From Methylocapsa sp. S129 (GTDB lineage Bacteria > Pseudomonadota > Alphaproteobacteria > Rhizobiales > Beijerinckiaceae): DNA of 64,000 nucleotides. Positions 32,344 to 42,096 of the stretch are shown here, in pieces. Location of the stretch: positions 384,814-448,813 of the forward strand of contig NZ_LMUI01000011.1 of the NCBI RefSeq assembly GCF_009765995.1, written 5' to 3'. The first letter of the stretch is position 1, and every line of letters starts with the position of its first letter. Under the pieces are notes generated by a model that saw only the letters and a program-made list of their open reading frames with translations, searched no databases and was not told the DNA's origin. A program made the translations under genes and the position numbers.

Positions 32344-33126
32344 ATGACACGATTAGCCGGCAAATGCGCCATCGTCACAGGCGCGGCGAATGGCATCGGC
32401 CTCGCTTGCGCGCGCCGCCTGGCGGCCGATGGCGCCGCGGTCGCGCTCGCCGACATCAACGCCGAACTCGGCGAAGCCGCCGCCAAGCAATTGCGCGACG
32501 AAGGCGCGCGGGCGATTTTTGTCGCCACCGACGTCACACAGCGCACGGCGATCGACACGCTGGTCAACCGCGCAGTCGATGAATTCGGCCGGCTCGACAT
32601 CATGCTCAACAATGCCGGCGTAGCGCTGACCGCTCCGATCCTCGAAATGAGCGACGAAATTTTCGACAAAGTTCTGTCGACCAATCTGCGCTCGGCCTTC
32701 ATCGGCACCCAACTGGCGGCTCGCCAGATGGTGGCGAGCGGGCGCGGCGGCGTCATCATCAATATGTCGTCGGTCAATGCGCTGCTCGCCATTCCCGGCC
32801 TAGCCGCCTACGCCTGTTCCAAGGGCGCGTTGAACCAACTGACCAAAGTGGCGGCGATCGAACTCGCCGTGCATAAGATTCGCGTCGTTGCGATCGGACC
32901 GGGCACGATCCTGACCGATCTGGCCAAAAAGGCGGTGATGGGCGACGAGGCAGGGCGGCGCAAAATCTTGTCGCGCACGCCGATCGGCCGCGCCGGCGAA
33001 CCCGAAGAGGTCGCCTCCGTCGCCTCGTTCCTGGCGAGCGACGACGCGTCCTACATCACCGGCCAGACCATCTATCCCGACGGCGGCCGCCTTGCGCTGA
33101 ATTATACGGCGCCGGTAGCCGATTGA
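32344..33126 (+). CDS. Short-chain dehydrogenase/reductase (SDR)
   Basis: A 260-residue classical SDR. The cofactor motif is TGAANGIG (residues 13-20), the acidic residue of LADINAELG favours NAD(H), and the family motifs NNAG, the catalytic Ser in NMSSVNA and YACSK (Tyr-x3-Lys) are all present. The C-terminal GRAGEPEEVASVASFLASDDASYITGQTIYPDGG is standard. Substrate unknown. It may share a transcript with the WYL regulator upstream. Confidence 0.9.
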   Translation: MTRLAGKCAIVTGAANGIGLACARRLAADGAAVALADINAELGEAAAKQLRDEGARAIFVATDVTQRTAIDTLVNRAVDEFGRLDIMLNNAGVALTAPILEMSDEIFDKVLSTNLRSAFIGTQLAARQMVASGRGGVIINMSSVNALLAIPGLAAYACSKGALNQLTKVAAIELAVHKIRVVAIGPGTILTDLAKKAVMGDEAGRRKILSRTPIGRAGEPEEVASVASFLASDDASYITGQTIYPDGGRLALNYTAPVAD

Positions 33127-33210
33127 GGCGTGGTCCGCTCGCAATGGCGGCGCCGGTTGCATCGGCGTCCGCGCGGCGCTAGAGCACCGGTAGCCAATAA
33201 GGAAAAGCCT

Positions 33211-33927
33211 ATGCGTCCTTCCAATCGCGCGCCAGACGAATTGCGCAAAGTGACTTTCGAGCGCGGGGTTGCGCGTTATGCAGAAGGATCCTGCCTGGTG
33301 CGTTTTGGCGAGACGCATGTGCTATGCGCCGCTTCGCTTGAAGATAAGCCGCCGCCATGGCTGCGCGGTCAGGGAAAGGGTTGGGTGACGGCCGAATATG
33401 CAATGCTGCCGCGCGCCACTTCGACACGCACGCGCCGCGAGTCGACCGCCGGCAAGGTCTCCGGCAGAACCCAGGAAATTCAGCGCCTGATCGGCCGATC
33501 CCTACGCGCCGTCGTCGACCTTCCGCGTATGGGCGAGCGCCAGATCACGCTCGATTGCGACGTCATCCAGGCGGATGGGGGCACGCGGACGGCGGCGATC
33601 ACCGGCGCCTGGATCGCGCTTAATGATTGCCTCAAATGGATGACCCAGCGCTCGATCGTTCGCGACAATCCGATGCGCGAGCATGTCGCGGCGATTTCCT
33701 GCGGCATCGTCAAGGGCGAGGCCGTGCTCGATCTCGATTACGCCGAAGATTCGACCGCCGAGACCGACGCCAATTTCGTGCTGACCGGGTCGGGCGGCCT
33801 CGTCGAAGTGCAAGGCACGGCGGAGGGGGCGCCGTTCAGCGAAGCGCAATTGCTAAGCCTGCTGGCCTTGGCGCGCGGCGGCGTTGCGCAACTGGTCGCG
33901 ATGCAGAAGATCGCTGCGGCCGGCTAG
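33211..33927 (+). CDS. rph: Ribonuclease PH
   Basis: Phosphorolytic 3'-5' exoribonuclease trimming tRNA 3' ends, 238 residues. The family start [19 protein letters not shown], the active-site region [17 protein letters not shown], and [20 protein letters not shown] and [12 protein letters not shown] are diagnostic. ATG 33211 is preceded by AAGGA. It is the last housekeeping gene before the polysaccharide locus. Confidence 0.97.
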   Translation: MRPSNRAPDELRKVTFERGVARYAEGSCLVRFGETHVLCAASLEDKPPPWLRGQGKGWVTAEYAMLPRATSTRTRRESTAGKVSGRTQEIQRLIGRSLRAVVDLPRMGERQITLDCDVIQADGGTRTAAITGAWIALNDCLKWMTQRSIVRDNPMREHVAAISCGIVKGEAVLDLDYAEDSTAETDANFVLTGSGGLVEVQGTAEGAPFSEAQLLSLLALARGGVAQLVAMQKIAAAG

Positions 33928-33995
33928 GTCCGCGCGTCTCGGCCCCCGCCGCGATCGCCGACCCAAGCCACAAAGTTCGGGGCGAAGCGGCGCGG

Positions 33996-34943
33996 ATGAG
34001 AGAGAAATCAAAAATAAAAGTCATATTCCACATCGGCCTTGAGAAGACCGGCACCACCTCATTTCAAAGCTTTTGCACCGACAATCGCGTGCTTTTGCGT
34101 CGCCATTCCGTCTTGTATCCCGCTCATAATTTTGGCTTCTTTAAAAACAGTCATGAGCCTCTCGCCGCTTGCTATTTCCCCGGGAACGCCGCCAGCCAGC
34201 TCATGATGCGATCGTCGCATCGAGACAAGGAGGTTGTTCTCCGATCGCTCAATCGCGAGATCGAAAGAGCCTCAGCCGACACCATTCTCATCAGCGCCGA
34301 ACATTTTTCCTCGCGCTTTCCGGCGAGCCACATTCGACAACTGGCGGCCGATTTTTCCGCCTACGATTGCCGGATCGCTGTTGTCGTTCGCGACCATGTT
34401 TCGCGCGCGTTATCGGCCTATTCCACGGCGATAGCATCAGGACGGCATTTAACGCTGCAAGAGTTTGTGGACGAAATATGCCATCCAGAGAATATTTATA
34501 TGCGATATAAGGAAACGATTGCCCAGTGGGAGACGGTCTTCAAAAGAGAAAATATGATGGTGTTTGCTTATAGCGAGAACGAGAACATCATAGAACGCCT
34601 CGCACAGGGTCTGATATCGCTGGATATACGATCATCCCAGATTGGCGGCTATGCCCAAAAGAAATCCCTTGGGGCCTCGGCGATCGAAGCGCGGCGTCTG
34701 ATCAACAGGGAACTGTCGGAGCGCCGCCCGGCGGGCGCGTCCAAGCTCCATTTTGGATCCATTCTCGCCCATATGCGTCACGCTATCAAGAAAAGGACCA
34801 TTGCAAATTCGTCGGATCGTTTGCGCTTCAGCGAGGATCAGCTTCAACGCGTGAATGCGATCGCGGAAATTGATCGGCGTTGGCTGGAGGACGTTTATCG
34901 CATTCATCTGGGGGACCGGCGCTCCAATGGCGACGTCCGATGA
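33996..34943 (+). CDS. Sulfotransferase-like protein
   Basis: A 315-residue protein. The N-terminal VIFHIGLEKTGTTSFQSF matches the PAPS 5'-phosphosulfate loop, and AVVVRDHVSRALSAYSTAIASG matches the 3'-phosphate region (R...S) of carbohydrate sulfotransferase-like proteins. It would transfer sulfate from PAPS to a hydroxyl, probably on the glycan made by this locus. The start at ATG 33996 has only a weak ribosome site. It is the first gene of the polysaccharide region. Confidence 0.78.
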   Translation: MREKSKIKVIFHIGLEKTGTTSFQSFCTDNRVLLRRHSVLYPAHNFGFFKNSHEPLAACYFPGNAASQLMMRSSHRDKEVVLRSLNREIERASADTILISAEHFSSRFPASHIRQLAADFSAYDCRIAVVVRDHVSRALSAYSTAIASGRHLTLQEFVDEICHPENIYMRYKETIAQWETVFKRENMMVFAYSENENIIERLAQGLISLDIRSSQIGGYAQKKSLGASAIEARRLINRELSERRPAGASKLHFGSILAHMRHAIKKRTIANSSDRLRFSEDQLQRVNAIAEIDRRWLEDVYRIHLGDRRSNGDVR

Positions 34944-35049
34944 TCGTCGCGCCGCCATGGACCGATTCGCTCCATTGCCGAAGTCTTGAGGTTGCGCCAA
35001 TCTTCGGCTTCCAGCCGCCCAACGCCTGTTCGCGTCGATAAGCGCCTTG

Positions 35050-36336
35050 ATGGATCATCCGATCGTCTACGACATCACCCGGCTCGCGACTCGCGTGTTC
35101 AACGCGACGCCGAACGGCATCGATCGCGTCGATATGGCGCTGGCGAGATATTTTCTCAATCAGCGCGAAGCGCCGGGCGATGGAATGCTTTTCCTTGGCC
35201 CTCTGGGTTATCGTGTGATCAAGCGCGCCGGCGCGATCGATGCGATCGATGCGATACACAATCATTTTGGCGAGGACGACGATCCGGAACAGGACGCCTC
35301 GTACCAACAGGTCAAGCATTGGTTGCAGCAGGGCGCGGGCGAACATGCGCTTGCGTCCAGGATATCCAGCCCTTCCAGGCGTTTCGCCGGCAAAGCGATA
35401 AGCTGGATGGCTCGGCACGGCGCGCCGCTCCGCAATTCCCCGGCGCGCAGCCTTCCGCCGCATGCGCGCTACATCAATGTCAGCCAATATCCACTCGCGA
35501 TCGACGGCGCATTTGCCTGGCAGGCCGCGCGCCCCGACGTCAAGATGGTCTTTTTCATTCACGACATGCTTCCGCTGCAGACGCCGGAATATTTCCGCGC
35601 CGGCGAATTCGCTGCGCATCAGCGGCGCCTGCGCAATGTTGCGCGGCACGGAGCCGGCGCGATCGTTTCGACGCAGGCGGTCAAAGAGGCGCTGCAGAAA
35701 CATATCGCCAAGCTCGGCCGTGGCGACTTGCCCATTTTGGTCGCGCCTCTGCCCGTGGCGCCGATATTTCTACGAGACGAGGCGCCGGACAACGAACTTT
35801 CCGCCGAACCATTTTTCGTTCAATGCGGCACGCTGGAGCCGCGCAAGAACCATCTGATGATTCTTCACATATGGCGGGAGCTCGTCACGCGGCACGGAAG
35901 CGCGGCCCCCAAGCTCATCCTCGTTGGCGCGCGGGGTTGGGAGAATGAGAATATCATCGACCTGCTCGAACGATGCGCCCCGCTGCGCCATCATGTGCTG
36001 GAAGTTTCCGGGCTCGCTACGCCGAGCGTGAAGCGATTGATGAAGGCGGCGCGCGCTGTGCTTATGCCTTCGTTCGCCGAGGGGTATGGCCTCCCCTTGG
36101 CCGAGGCTCTCGCCTTGGGAACCCCGGCGATCGCCTCAGATATTCCGGTTTTTCGTGAGATCGCGGGCGACCATTGTACGAGTCTAAGCCCGATCGACGG
36201 TGAGGGATGGATGAGGGCGATTGAATTGGCCGCGCAACAACGGTCTCGACCTTTTGGCGCTGGGTCAAGCGGCGACGCATCCGCCGTCCCGGATCGCTTT
36301 TTTCGTGCGATCGATGAATTTGTCAATTCTTTGTAG
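35050..36336 (+). CDS. Glycosyltransferase family 4 (GT-B fold)
   Basis: A 428-residue retaining-type glycosyltransferase. The N-terminal domain contains VVFFIHDMLPLQTPEYF (usual FxxHD segment). The C-terminal domain shows the nucleotide-sugar region QCGTLEPRKNH, LILVGARGWENENI and the E-x7-E motif SFAEGYGLPLAEALALGTPAIASDIPVFREIAGD. Donor and acceptor are unknown; mannosyl- and rhamnosyltransferases look like this. ATG 35050 is chosen over the TTG three bases earlier. Confidence 0.9.
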   Translation: MDHPIVYDITRLATRVFNATPNGIDRVDMALARYFLNQREAPGDGMLFLGPLGYRVIKRAGAIDAIDAIHNHFGEDDDPEQDASYQQVKHWLQQGAGEHALASRISSPSRRFAGKAISWMARHGAPLRNSPARSLPPHARYINVSQYPLAIDGAFAWQAARPDVKMVFFIHDMLPLQTPEYFRAGEFAAHQRRLRNVARHGAGAIVSTQAVKEALQKHIAKLGRGDLPILVAPLPVAPIFLRDEAPDNELSAEPFFVQCGTLEPRKNHLMILHIWRELVTRHGSAAPKLILVGARGWENENIIDLLERCAPLRHHVLEVSGLATPSVKRLMKAARAVLMPSFAEGYGLPLAEALALGTPAIASDIPVFREIAGDHCTSLSPIDGEGWMRAIELAAQQRSRPFGAGSSGDASAVPDRFFRAIDEFVNSL

Positions 36337-36422
36337 ACGCATGGCCTTGAGAGAATCACAGCGCGTCTCCTTAGGCCGTTCTGCGACCAAAGGTGGCGAA
36401 ATCGTTTCCCGCGCCAAAGCCT

Positions 36423-37298
36423 CTAAGGTTCGCTCTCGCGCGCCAGGGAGAGCAAATATTGCCCATAAGCGCTCTTGCCGAGTTTTTTCCCGAGATCTTC
36501 AAGTTGCGCGCTCGATATCCAGCCAAATCCGCGGGCGACTTCCTCGGGAGAAGCGATGCGGAATCCCTGCCGCTTCTCCATGGTGCGCACGAATTCGGCC
36601 GCCTCCAGCAACGAATCAGGCGTGCCCGTGTCGAGCCACGCATAACCGCGGCCGAGGCGCTCGACGCTCAATTGTCCGCGCTCGAGATAGACGCGGTTCA
36701 GATCGGTGATTTCCAATTCGCCGCGCGCCGAAGGCTTTAGCCCCGCGGCGATCTCGGGCGCTTGTCCATCATAGAAATAGAGCCCTGTAATGGCCCAATG
36801 CGATTGCGGCGTTTCCGGCTTTTCTTCAATGGAAGTCGCGCGACCAGCCGCGTCGAACGCCACAACGCCGTAGCGCCCGGGATCGGGCACATGATAAGCG
36901 AAAATGCTAGCCCCGCTCCGCCGCGCGCCCGCGGCGTGCAGAAGCTCGGATAGGCCGTGGCCGTAAAAGATATTGTCGCCGAGCACCAGAACCGATGGCT
37001 GGCCGGCGATAAATTCGGCGCCGATGATATAGGCTTGGGCCAGCCCATCCGGCCGCGGTTGTTCGGCGTAGGACAGCGAAATGCCCCATTGGGACCCGTC
37101 GCCCAGCAAGCGCTGGAATAGCGGCAGATCGGCGGGCGTCGAGATAAGGAGAATTTCGCGCGCGCCGGCCAGCATCAATGTGGTCAGCGGATAATAGATC
37201 ATCGGCTTGTCATAGATTGGCAAAAGCTGCTTGGAGATGACATTCGTCATCGGATGCAGGCGCGTACCGCTGCCGCCGGCCAGAACAATGCCCTTCAT
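36423..37298 (-). CDS. rfbA: Glucose-1-phosphate thymidylyltransferase
   Basis: First step of dTDP-L-rhamnose synthesis: glucose 1-phosphate and dTTP give dTDP-glucose. 291 residues. The nucleotidyltransferase signature [44 protein letters not shown] and [10 protein letters not shown] are present. ATG 37298 gives the canonical [11 protein letters not shown] start and overlaps the rfbD stop by one base (TGATG), indicating translational coupling at the end of rfbBCDA. Confidence 0.97.
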   Translation of the reverse strand: MKGIVLAGGSGTRLHPMTNVISKQLLPIYDKPMIYYPLTTLMLAGAREILLISTPADLPLFQRLLGDGSQWGISLSYAEQPRPDGLAQAYIIGAEFIAGQPSVLVLGDNIFYGHGLSELLHAAGARRSGASIFAYHVPDPGRYGVVAFDAAGRATSIEEKPETPQSHWAITGLYFYDGQAPEIAAGLKPSARGELEITDLNRVYLERGQLSVERLGRGYAWLDTGTPDSLLEAAEFVRTMEKRQGFRIASPEEVARGFGWISSAQLEDLGKKLGKSAYGQYLLSLARESEP

Positions 37299-38203
37299 CA
37301 CTTTCGCCTTTCGGTTTCCGACGCGCGTACCAATCGCTGGACGCAGTCTTGCGTCGCGCCGCGCCATTCTGGCAAAGCGAGACCGAAGACGCGATGCAGC
37401 TTACCGACGTCCAGCCGGGAATTGGCCGGCCGCGCCGCCGGCGTTGGGTATTGCGCGGTTGAGATCGGGATCACCTTGACGAGCGGACGCCCCAACGCCG
37501 CGGCCGCCGAGAAAATGGCCGCGGCGAACTCCGCCCAGGTCGCGTAGGTCAATCCTGTCACGTGAAAGGCGCCAAAAAGGCTCTCATTTCCAGGCTCGGC
37601 GACGAGGCGGCGCGACATCGCGATCAGGGCGTCAGCGATGTCGAGCGCGCTTGTCGGGGCGCCCCATTGGTCCGCGACGACACTGATCTCATCGCGCGTC
37701 AGTCCAAGGCGCAGCATGGTCTTGACGAAATTATTTCCGAAGGGGCTGTAAACCCAAGCGGTGCGCGCGATCGCGCAGCGCGGATTCGCCGCAGCAGCCG
37801 CATATTCGCCCGCGAGCTTTGAGCGCCCATAGGCGCTTGTTGGAGCGACGGGATCCTCTTCGCGATAAGGCCGATCAAGCCTGCCGTCGAAGACATAATC
37901 GGTCGAAATCTGCACGACAGGGCGGCCCGTCTTCGCCGCGGCGGCCGCGACCGCCCGCGCGCCGTCGCCGTTGACGCGCATGGCGAGTTCAGGTTCGGAC
38001 TCGGCTTTGTCCACCGCGGTATAAGCAGCGGCGTTGATGACGACGTCGCCCCGGGCGGCCTCGATCGCGCGCGCCACAACGTCAGGTTCGAGAAGATCGA
38101 CCTCGGGGCGCGCAATGCAAATGATCTCAACGCCGGCGCTGCGGCCACGCTCGATCAGGGATTGGGCGAGTTGGCCCTCACGGCCGGTGACGACAAGCCT
38201 CAT
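37298..38203 (-). CDS. rfbD: dTDP-4-dehydrorhamnose reductase
   Basis: Last step to dTDP-L-rhamnose, 301 residues. The Rossmann motif [13 protein letters not shown] is followed by [15 protein letters not shown] and ISTDYVFDG. The SDR catalytic YGRSKLAGE and the substrate-domain segments [17 protein letters not shown] and [16 protein letters not shown] follow. ATG 38203 begins [10 protein letters not shown]; the longer open frame upstream is a shadow of rfbC. Confidence 0.96.
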   Translation of the reverse strand: MRLVVTGREGQLAQSLIERGRSAGVEIICIARPEVDLLEPDVVARAIEAARGDVVINAAAYTAVDKAESEPELAMRVNGDGARAVAAAAAKTGRPVVQISTDYVFDGRLDRPYREEDPVAPTSAYGRSKLAGEYAAAAANPRCAIARTAWVYSPFGNNFVKTMLRLGLTRDEISVVADQWGAPTSALDIADALIAMSRRLVAEPGNESLFGAFHVTGLTYATWAEFAAAIFSAAAALGRPLVKVIPISTAQYPTPAARPANSRLDVGKLHRVFGLALPEWRGATQDCVQRLVRASETERRK

Positions 38204-38216
38204 GTCTTGCCGCCTG

Positions 38217-38771
38217 TCATTCGAAAGCCGCCGCCAGATCGCGCAGCAGAGGATGCTTGCGGTCCTTTTCGGAGAGGATGGCGCGCTCCTTGGGCGTCGG
38301 CCATGCGATGCCCAAGGCCTCGTCGTCCCAGGCCAGGCCCTTGTCATGGGCCGCCGAATAATAATTCGTGACCTTGTAGACAACTTCGGTATCGGGCTCG
38401 AGGGTGCAAAACCCGTGCGCGAAGCCGATCGGAATGAGAAGCTGCCGCCAATTGGCCGCGGAAAGCTCGACAGAGACATATTGGCCGAAGGTCGGCGAGG
38501 AAGCGCGCAAATCAACTGCGACGTCGAAAATCGCGCCGCGCACGACGCGCACAAGCTTGTCCTGGGCGAAGGGCGGGGTTTGAAAATGCAATCCGCGGAT
38601 CGTGCCGGGCTGCGCGGACAAGGATTGGTTGTCCTGCACGAATTCCACGGGAACGCCCGCCGCGGCGAAGGCCTGCCGATTATAGGTTTCAGAGAAGAAG
38701 CCGCGATGGTCGCCCAGTTTGCGCGGGGTAATGACTTTAACGCCGGCCAACGCCGTCTCTTCGACAATCAT
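38217..38771 (-). CDS. rfbC: dTDP-4-dehydrorhamnose 3,5-epimerase
   Basis: Epimerises dTDP-4-keto-6-deoxyglucose. 184 residues, cupin-like fold. The motifs LGDHRGFFSETYN, FVQDNQSLS, GTIRGLHFQ (containing a conserved His), FDVAVDLRASSPTFGQY, PIGFAHGFCTL and YKVTNYYS are all seen. ATG 38771 has AGAGG upstream. It is followed by rfbD after 13 bases. Confidence 0.97.
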   Translation of the reverse strand: MIVEETALAGVKVITPRKLGDHRGFFSETYNRQAFAAAGVPVEFVQDNQSLSAQPGTIRGLHFQTPPFAQDKLVRVVRGAIFDVAVDLRASSPTFGQYVSVELSAANWRQLLIPIGFAHGFCTLEPDTEVVYKVTNYYSAAHDKGLAWDDEALGIAWPTPKERAILSEKDRKHPLLRDLAAAFE

Positions 38772-38821
38772 CGTCAACCTCTTCAAACGGCAGGGCGGGC
38801 AAGAAGATCGGCGCGGCGCGC

Positions 38822-39898
38822 TTAGACTGCGATTCCCAGGCGCTGACCCTGGTAGGCGCCGGCGCGGATCGCCTGCCACCACGGCCGGTTGTCGAGATAC
38901 CAGCGCACGGTCTTGCGCAGACCGGATTCAAAAGTTTCCCGCGGGCGCCAATTCAACTCCGCCTGTATCTTGGAGCAATCGATGGCGTAGCGCAGGTCAT
39001 GGCCGGGGCGGTCGTCGACATAGGCAATGAGATCCCGCCGCGGTTTCTGGCCTGCTTCGAAAGCCATTTCATCGACAAGATCGCAAATCGTGTTCACCAC
39101 ATCGATGTTGCGCCGCTCGTTGACGCCGCCGATATTGTAGCATTCGCCGACGCCGCCTCTTTCGATCACGCGGAGCAGCGCCTCGACATGGTCGTCGACG
39201 AACAGCCAGTCGCGCACATTTTCGCCGCTGCCGTATACGGGCAAGGGCCTGCGCTCCAGCGCATTCAGGATCATCAGGGGGATCAGCTTTTCGGGGAAAT
39301 GGTAGGGACCATAATTGTTGGAGCAATTGGTCGCGACTGTCGGCAATCCGTAGGTATGGCGCCAAGCGCGCACGAGATGATCCGAGCCGGCCTTTGACGC
39401 CGAATAGGGCGAGTTCGGCGCATAAGGCGTGTCCTCGCGAAAGAAGCCCTCCGCGCCGAGCGAGCCAAAGACCTCATCGGTCGAAATGTGGTGGAAACGG
39501 AAATTGTCGCGCTCCGATCCGCCCAGCCCACGCCAATAATCATGCGCCGCGCTGAGCATCACATAGGTGCCCACGACATTGGTGTGGATGAAAGCGCCGG
39601 GGCCTTCGATGGAGCGGTCGACATGACTCTCGGCCGCCAGATGCATCACCACGTCCGGCCGGAACTGGCGGAACGCCGCGGCGACCGAGGCAGCGTCGCA
39701 TATGTCGCCTTTGACGAACTGGAAGCGCGGGTCCCGCGCAACGGGCGCCAGCGAGGCAAGATTGCCTGCATAGGTCAGCTTGTCGTAAACACAAACCGCA
39801 TGCGTCGTTTCGCCAATAACGCGGCGAACGACCGCGGACCCAATAAACCCGGCGCCTCCCGTCACAAGGATTCGTCTCGGCGCCTTTTGTTCAATCAT
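38822..39898 (-). CDS. rfbB: dTDP-glucose 4,6-dehydratase
   Basis: Second enzyme of dTDP-rhamnose synthesis, 358 residues, extended SDR. The motifs [29 protein letters not shown], the catalytic [21 protein letters not shown] (Tyr-x3-Lys), [15 protein letters not shown] and [13 protein letters not shown] are diagnostic. ATG 39898 has AAGGG upstream. It is the first gene of the minus-strand rfbBCDA operon and divergent from the glycosyltransferase at 40048. Confidence 0.97.
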   Translation of the reverse strand: MIEQKAPRRILVTGGAGFIGSAVVRRVIGETTHAVCVYDKLTYAGNLASLAPVARDPRFQFVKGDICDAASVAAAFRQFRPDVVMHLAAESHVDRSIEGPGAFIHTNVVGTYVMLSAAHDYWRGLGGSERDNFRFHHISTDEVFGSLGAEGFFREDTPYAPNSPYSASKAGSDHLVRAWRHTYGLPTVATNCSNNYGPYHFPEKLIPLMILNALERRPLPVYGSGENVRDWLFVDDHVEALLRVIERGGVGECYNIGGVNERRNIDVVNTICDLVDEMAFEAGQKPRRDLIAYVDDRPGHDLRYAIDCSKIQAELNWRPRETFESGLRKTVRWYLDNRPWWQAIRAGAYQGQRLGIAV

Positions 39899-40047
39899 CC
39901 CGTGCCCTTGCGATCTCGCATCAGGCTCGGATTCCTATCTGCGCGATGCGCAATTGGCAATATGGCCGGTCGTCCGAGCGCGGTCGGCCAGGCTGGCTCG
40001 GACCGAGAAGACGCGCTAAGCCGTTGATGAGGCGATGAGGAATCAAT

Positions 40048-42024
40048 TTGCTTTTGACGATTGCTGAAGGCGTCGAACTCCAGAACGGCGTCATGGTGGC
40101 GACCGATAATTGTCCGTGGTTGCGCCTCAGCGTCGACGCCAGCCGTCTTGCCGGCCGATGGGTCAGGTTGACCTATGTTTCGGGCCTGCTCGAGCCGCTC
40201 GCGCGCCCTGTCCTGCGGTGCTTCGTCGGCGATTCTCATACCGATGAAATCCTGCCCGCGGCGCTGTTTGGGCGCGCGATCTGGCTCGGCCGAATTCCCG
40301 AGGGGACGACGGCGATCTGGATTTCGCCGACCAACCAGCCCGGGCCCTTCGCCTTCGCGATCGAGAAGCTGCGCGTCGAGACGCGCGCGCGCCTGCTTTG
40401 GCGCGTTTTCTGGCGGGAGCCGGGCCGTGCCTGGGTATGCCTGTGGGCGCGCGTGATCGGCATGCGTCATCTCGCCCAGTTGCAGGTGAAGCGGACCCTC
40501 GGCGCGACGCCGCTGCGACATTATGACCGCTGGCTCAGGGCGCGCACGCGGCCGTTCGATCCTGGCGGCTTCGACCGGCAGGGGCCGAGCGCGGGGCGAA
40601 AGCCGCATATAAGATTCGTCGCGCCGTTCAGCGCGGCGGCCAAGCCCGGCGTCCTCGCGCTACTGGCCCAATTGTCAGCCCAGCCCTATCCGCATTGGTC
40701 GCTCGCTGTCGTTGGCGCTGAGGCCGCCGATTTCGCTAACGCGAACAGGGACGTTCATCGCCTTTTGTTTGTCGCGCCGGGCGCCTCGACGCTTGGCGAT
40801 CTCAGGGATGACGATTTCGTCGCGACGCTCGCGCCGGGCGACCTCGTTCCCGATTACGCCTTGACGGCGCTGGCGCGGGCGGCTGGCGATCATCCGGAAA
40901 TCGACGTTTTTTATGGTGACGAAGATTCGATCGACGGGCGCGGCAGGCGCGCCGCGCCCTGCCTCAAGTCCGATTGGAGTCCAATGCCTTTTTTGGCCTC
41001 CAGCGCGATTGGCGCGCCATGCATGGTCAAGGTGAGGACGGCGAGAAAAAGCGCGGAGGCGGGGGTCCTGTCCGGCGCGCTGGCTTGCAACCCTGGCGCG
41101 GTCCGTCACGTTCGCCGGGTGCTGCGCACGCGCGCTTGCGCCGAGCCGTGCGCTGCAAACACGCCAGCCGAAACCCGCGAGACTCCCCTTGAGAGCCCCA
41201 GCGGCGCCCCGCGCGCCTCGATCATCGTCGCGACGCGGGACCGGCTTGATCTGTTTGCGCGCTGCATCGAGGGGCTGAAATCGGCGACCCGGCTTGGCGG
41301 CGCGGAAGTCCTCGTCGTCGACAATGACAGCGCGCGCGACGACACCAAGGCCTATCTCGCCGATCTGGCGCGCGACGCAAGGTTTCGCATATTACACATG
41401 CCGGGCCCGTTCAATTTTTCGCGACTTTGCAATCAGGGCGCCGCGGCGGCGCGCGCCCCCGTTCTCGTCTTCCTCAACAACGACACCGAGATCATCGACG
41501 AGACATGGCTCGACATTCTGCTTGCCTTCACGGCCCATTCCGACGTCGGCGCCGTCGGGGCCAAGCTCCTTTACCCCAACGGGCGCGTCCAGCACGCCGG
41601 CGTGGTTTTGGGGATCGACGGCCGCGCCGGCCATTTCGAGCGCGGAATCGCGGCTTCCGATCCCGGCTATTTCGGGCGCCTCAATATGCCGCACCCGGTT
41701 TGCGCGGTGACGGCGGCGTGCCTAGCGGTCGAGGCGAAGAAATTCTTCGCCGTGGGCGGCTTCGACGAGGTCAACCTGCCTGTCGAACTCAATGATGTCG
41801 ATCTCTGCCTGCGCCTCAACGAACGCGGCTGGAAGACTTTATGCGCGCCGGCGGCGCAGCTCATCCACCGCGAATCGGCCTCGCGCGGCGCCAGCGTGCG
41901 GCCCGACGAGCGCTATGGGGCGCAGCATGACTACTTTCGCGCCCGCTGGCTCGCCGTCCTGCGCGACGATCCATACTTCCATCCCGGCCTCTCCCTTGAC
42001 GTCCTGCACCCCGCATTGGGATAA
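40048..42024 (+). CDS. Two-domain family-2 glycosyltransferase (first domain degenerate)
   Basis: A 658-residue protein. After an N-terminal region of about 150 residues there is a shortened GT2-like segment (about 190-335: FVAPFSAAAKPG, FYGDEDSIDG) that lacks a full catalytic core. A complete GT2 domain follows (about 390-650: ASIIVATRDRLDLFARCIEGL, LVVDNDSARDD, FLNNDTEIIDETWLD, AVGAKLLYPNGRVQHAGVVLG, ELNDVDLCLRLNERGWK). The second domain resembles rhamnosyltransferases of rhamnan loci. The start is TTG 40048 with GAGG upstream. It is divergent from rfbB. Confidence 0.88.
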   Translation: MLLTIAEGVELQNGVMVATDNCPWLRLSVDASRLAGRWVRLTYVSGLLEPLARPVLRCFVGDSHTDEILPAALFGRAIWLGRIPEGTTAIWISPTNQPGPFAFAIEKLRVETRARLLWRVFWREPGRAWVCLWARVIGMRHLAQLQVKRTLGATPLRHYDRWLRARTRPFDPGGFDRQGPSAGRKPHIRFVAPFSAAAKPGVLALLAQLSAQPYPHWSLAVVGAEAADFANANRDVHRLLFVAPGASTLGDLRDDDFVATLAPGDLVPDYALTALARAAGDHPEIDVFYGDEDSIDGRGRRAAPCLKSDWSPMPFLASSAIGAPCMVKVRTARKSAEAGVLSGALACNPGAVRHVRRVLRTRACAEPCAANTPAETRETPLESPSGAPRASIIVATRDRLDLFARCIEGLKSATRLGGAEVLVVDNDSARDDTKAYLADLARDARFRILHMPGPFNFSRLCNQGAAAARAPVLVFLNNDTEIIDETWLDILLAFTAHSDVGAVGAKLLYPNGRVQHAGVVLGIDGRAGHFERGIAASDPGYFGRLNMPHPVCAVTAACLAVEAKKFFAVGGFDEVNLPVELNDVDLCLRLNERGWKTLCAPAAQLIHRESASRGASVRPDERYGAQHDYFRARWLAVLRDDPYFHPGLSLDVLHPALG

Positions 42025-42096
42025 GCGGCGATGGGCGAGACGGGGGTCTGCTGAAATGCGCGACGCGCGTCGCGTCACTGGCGGTTTGTCCCGATC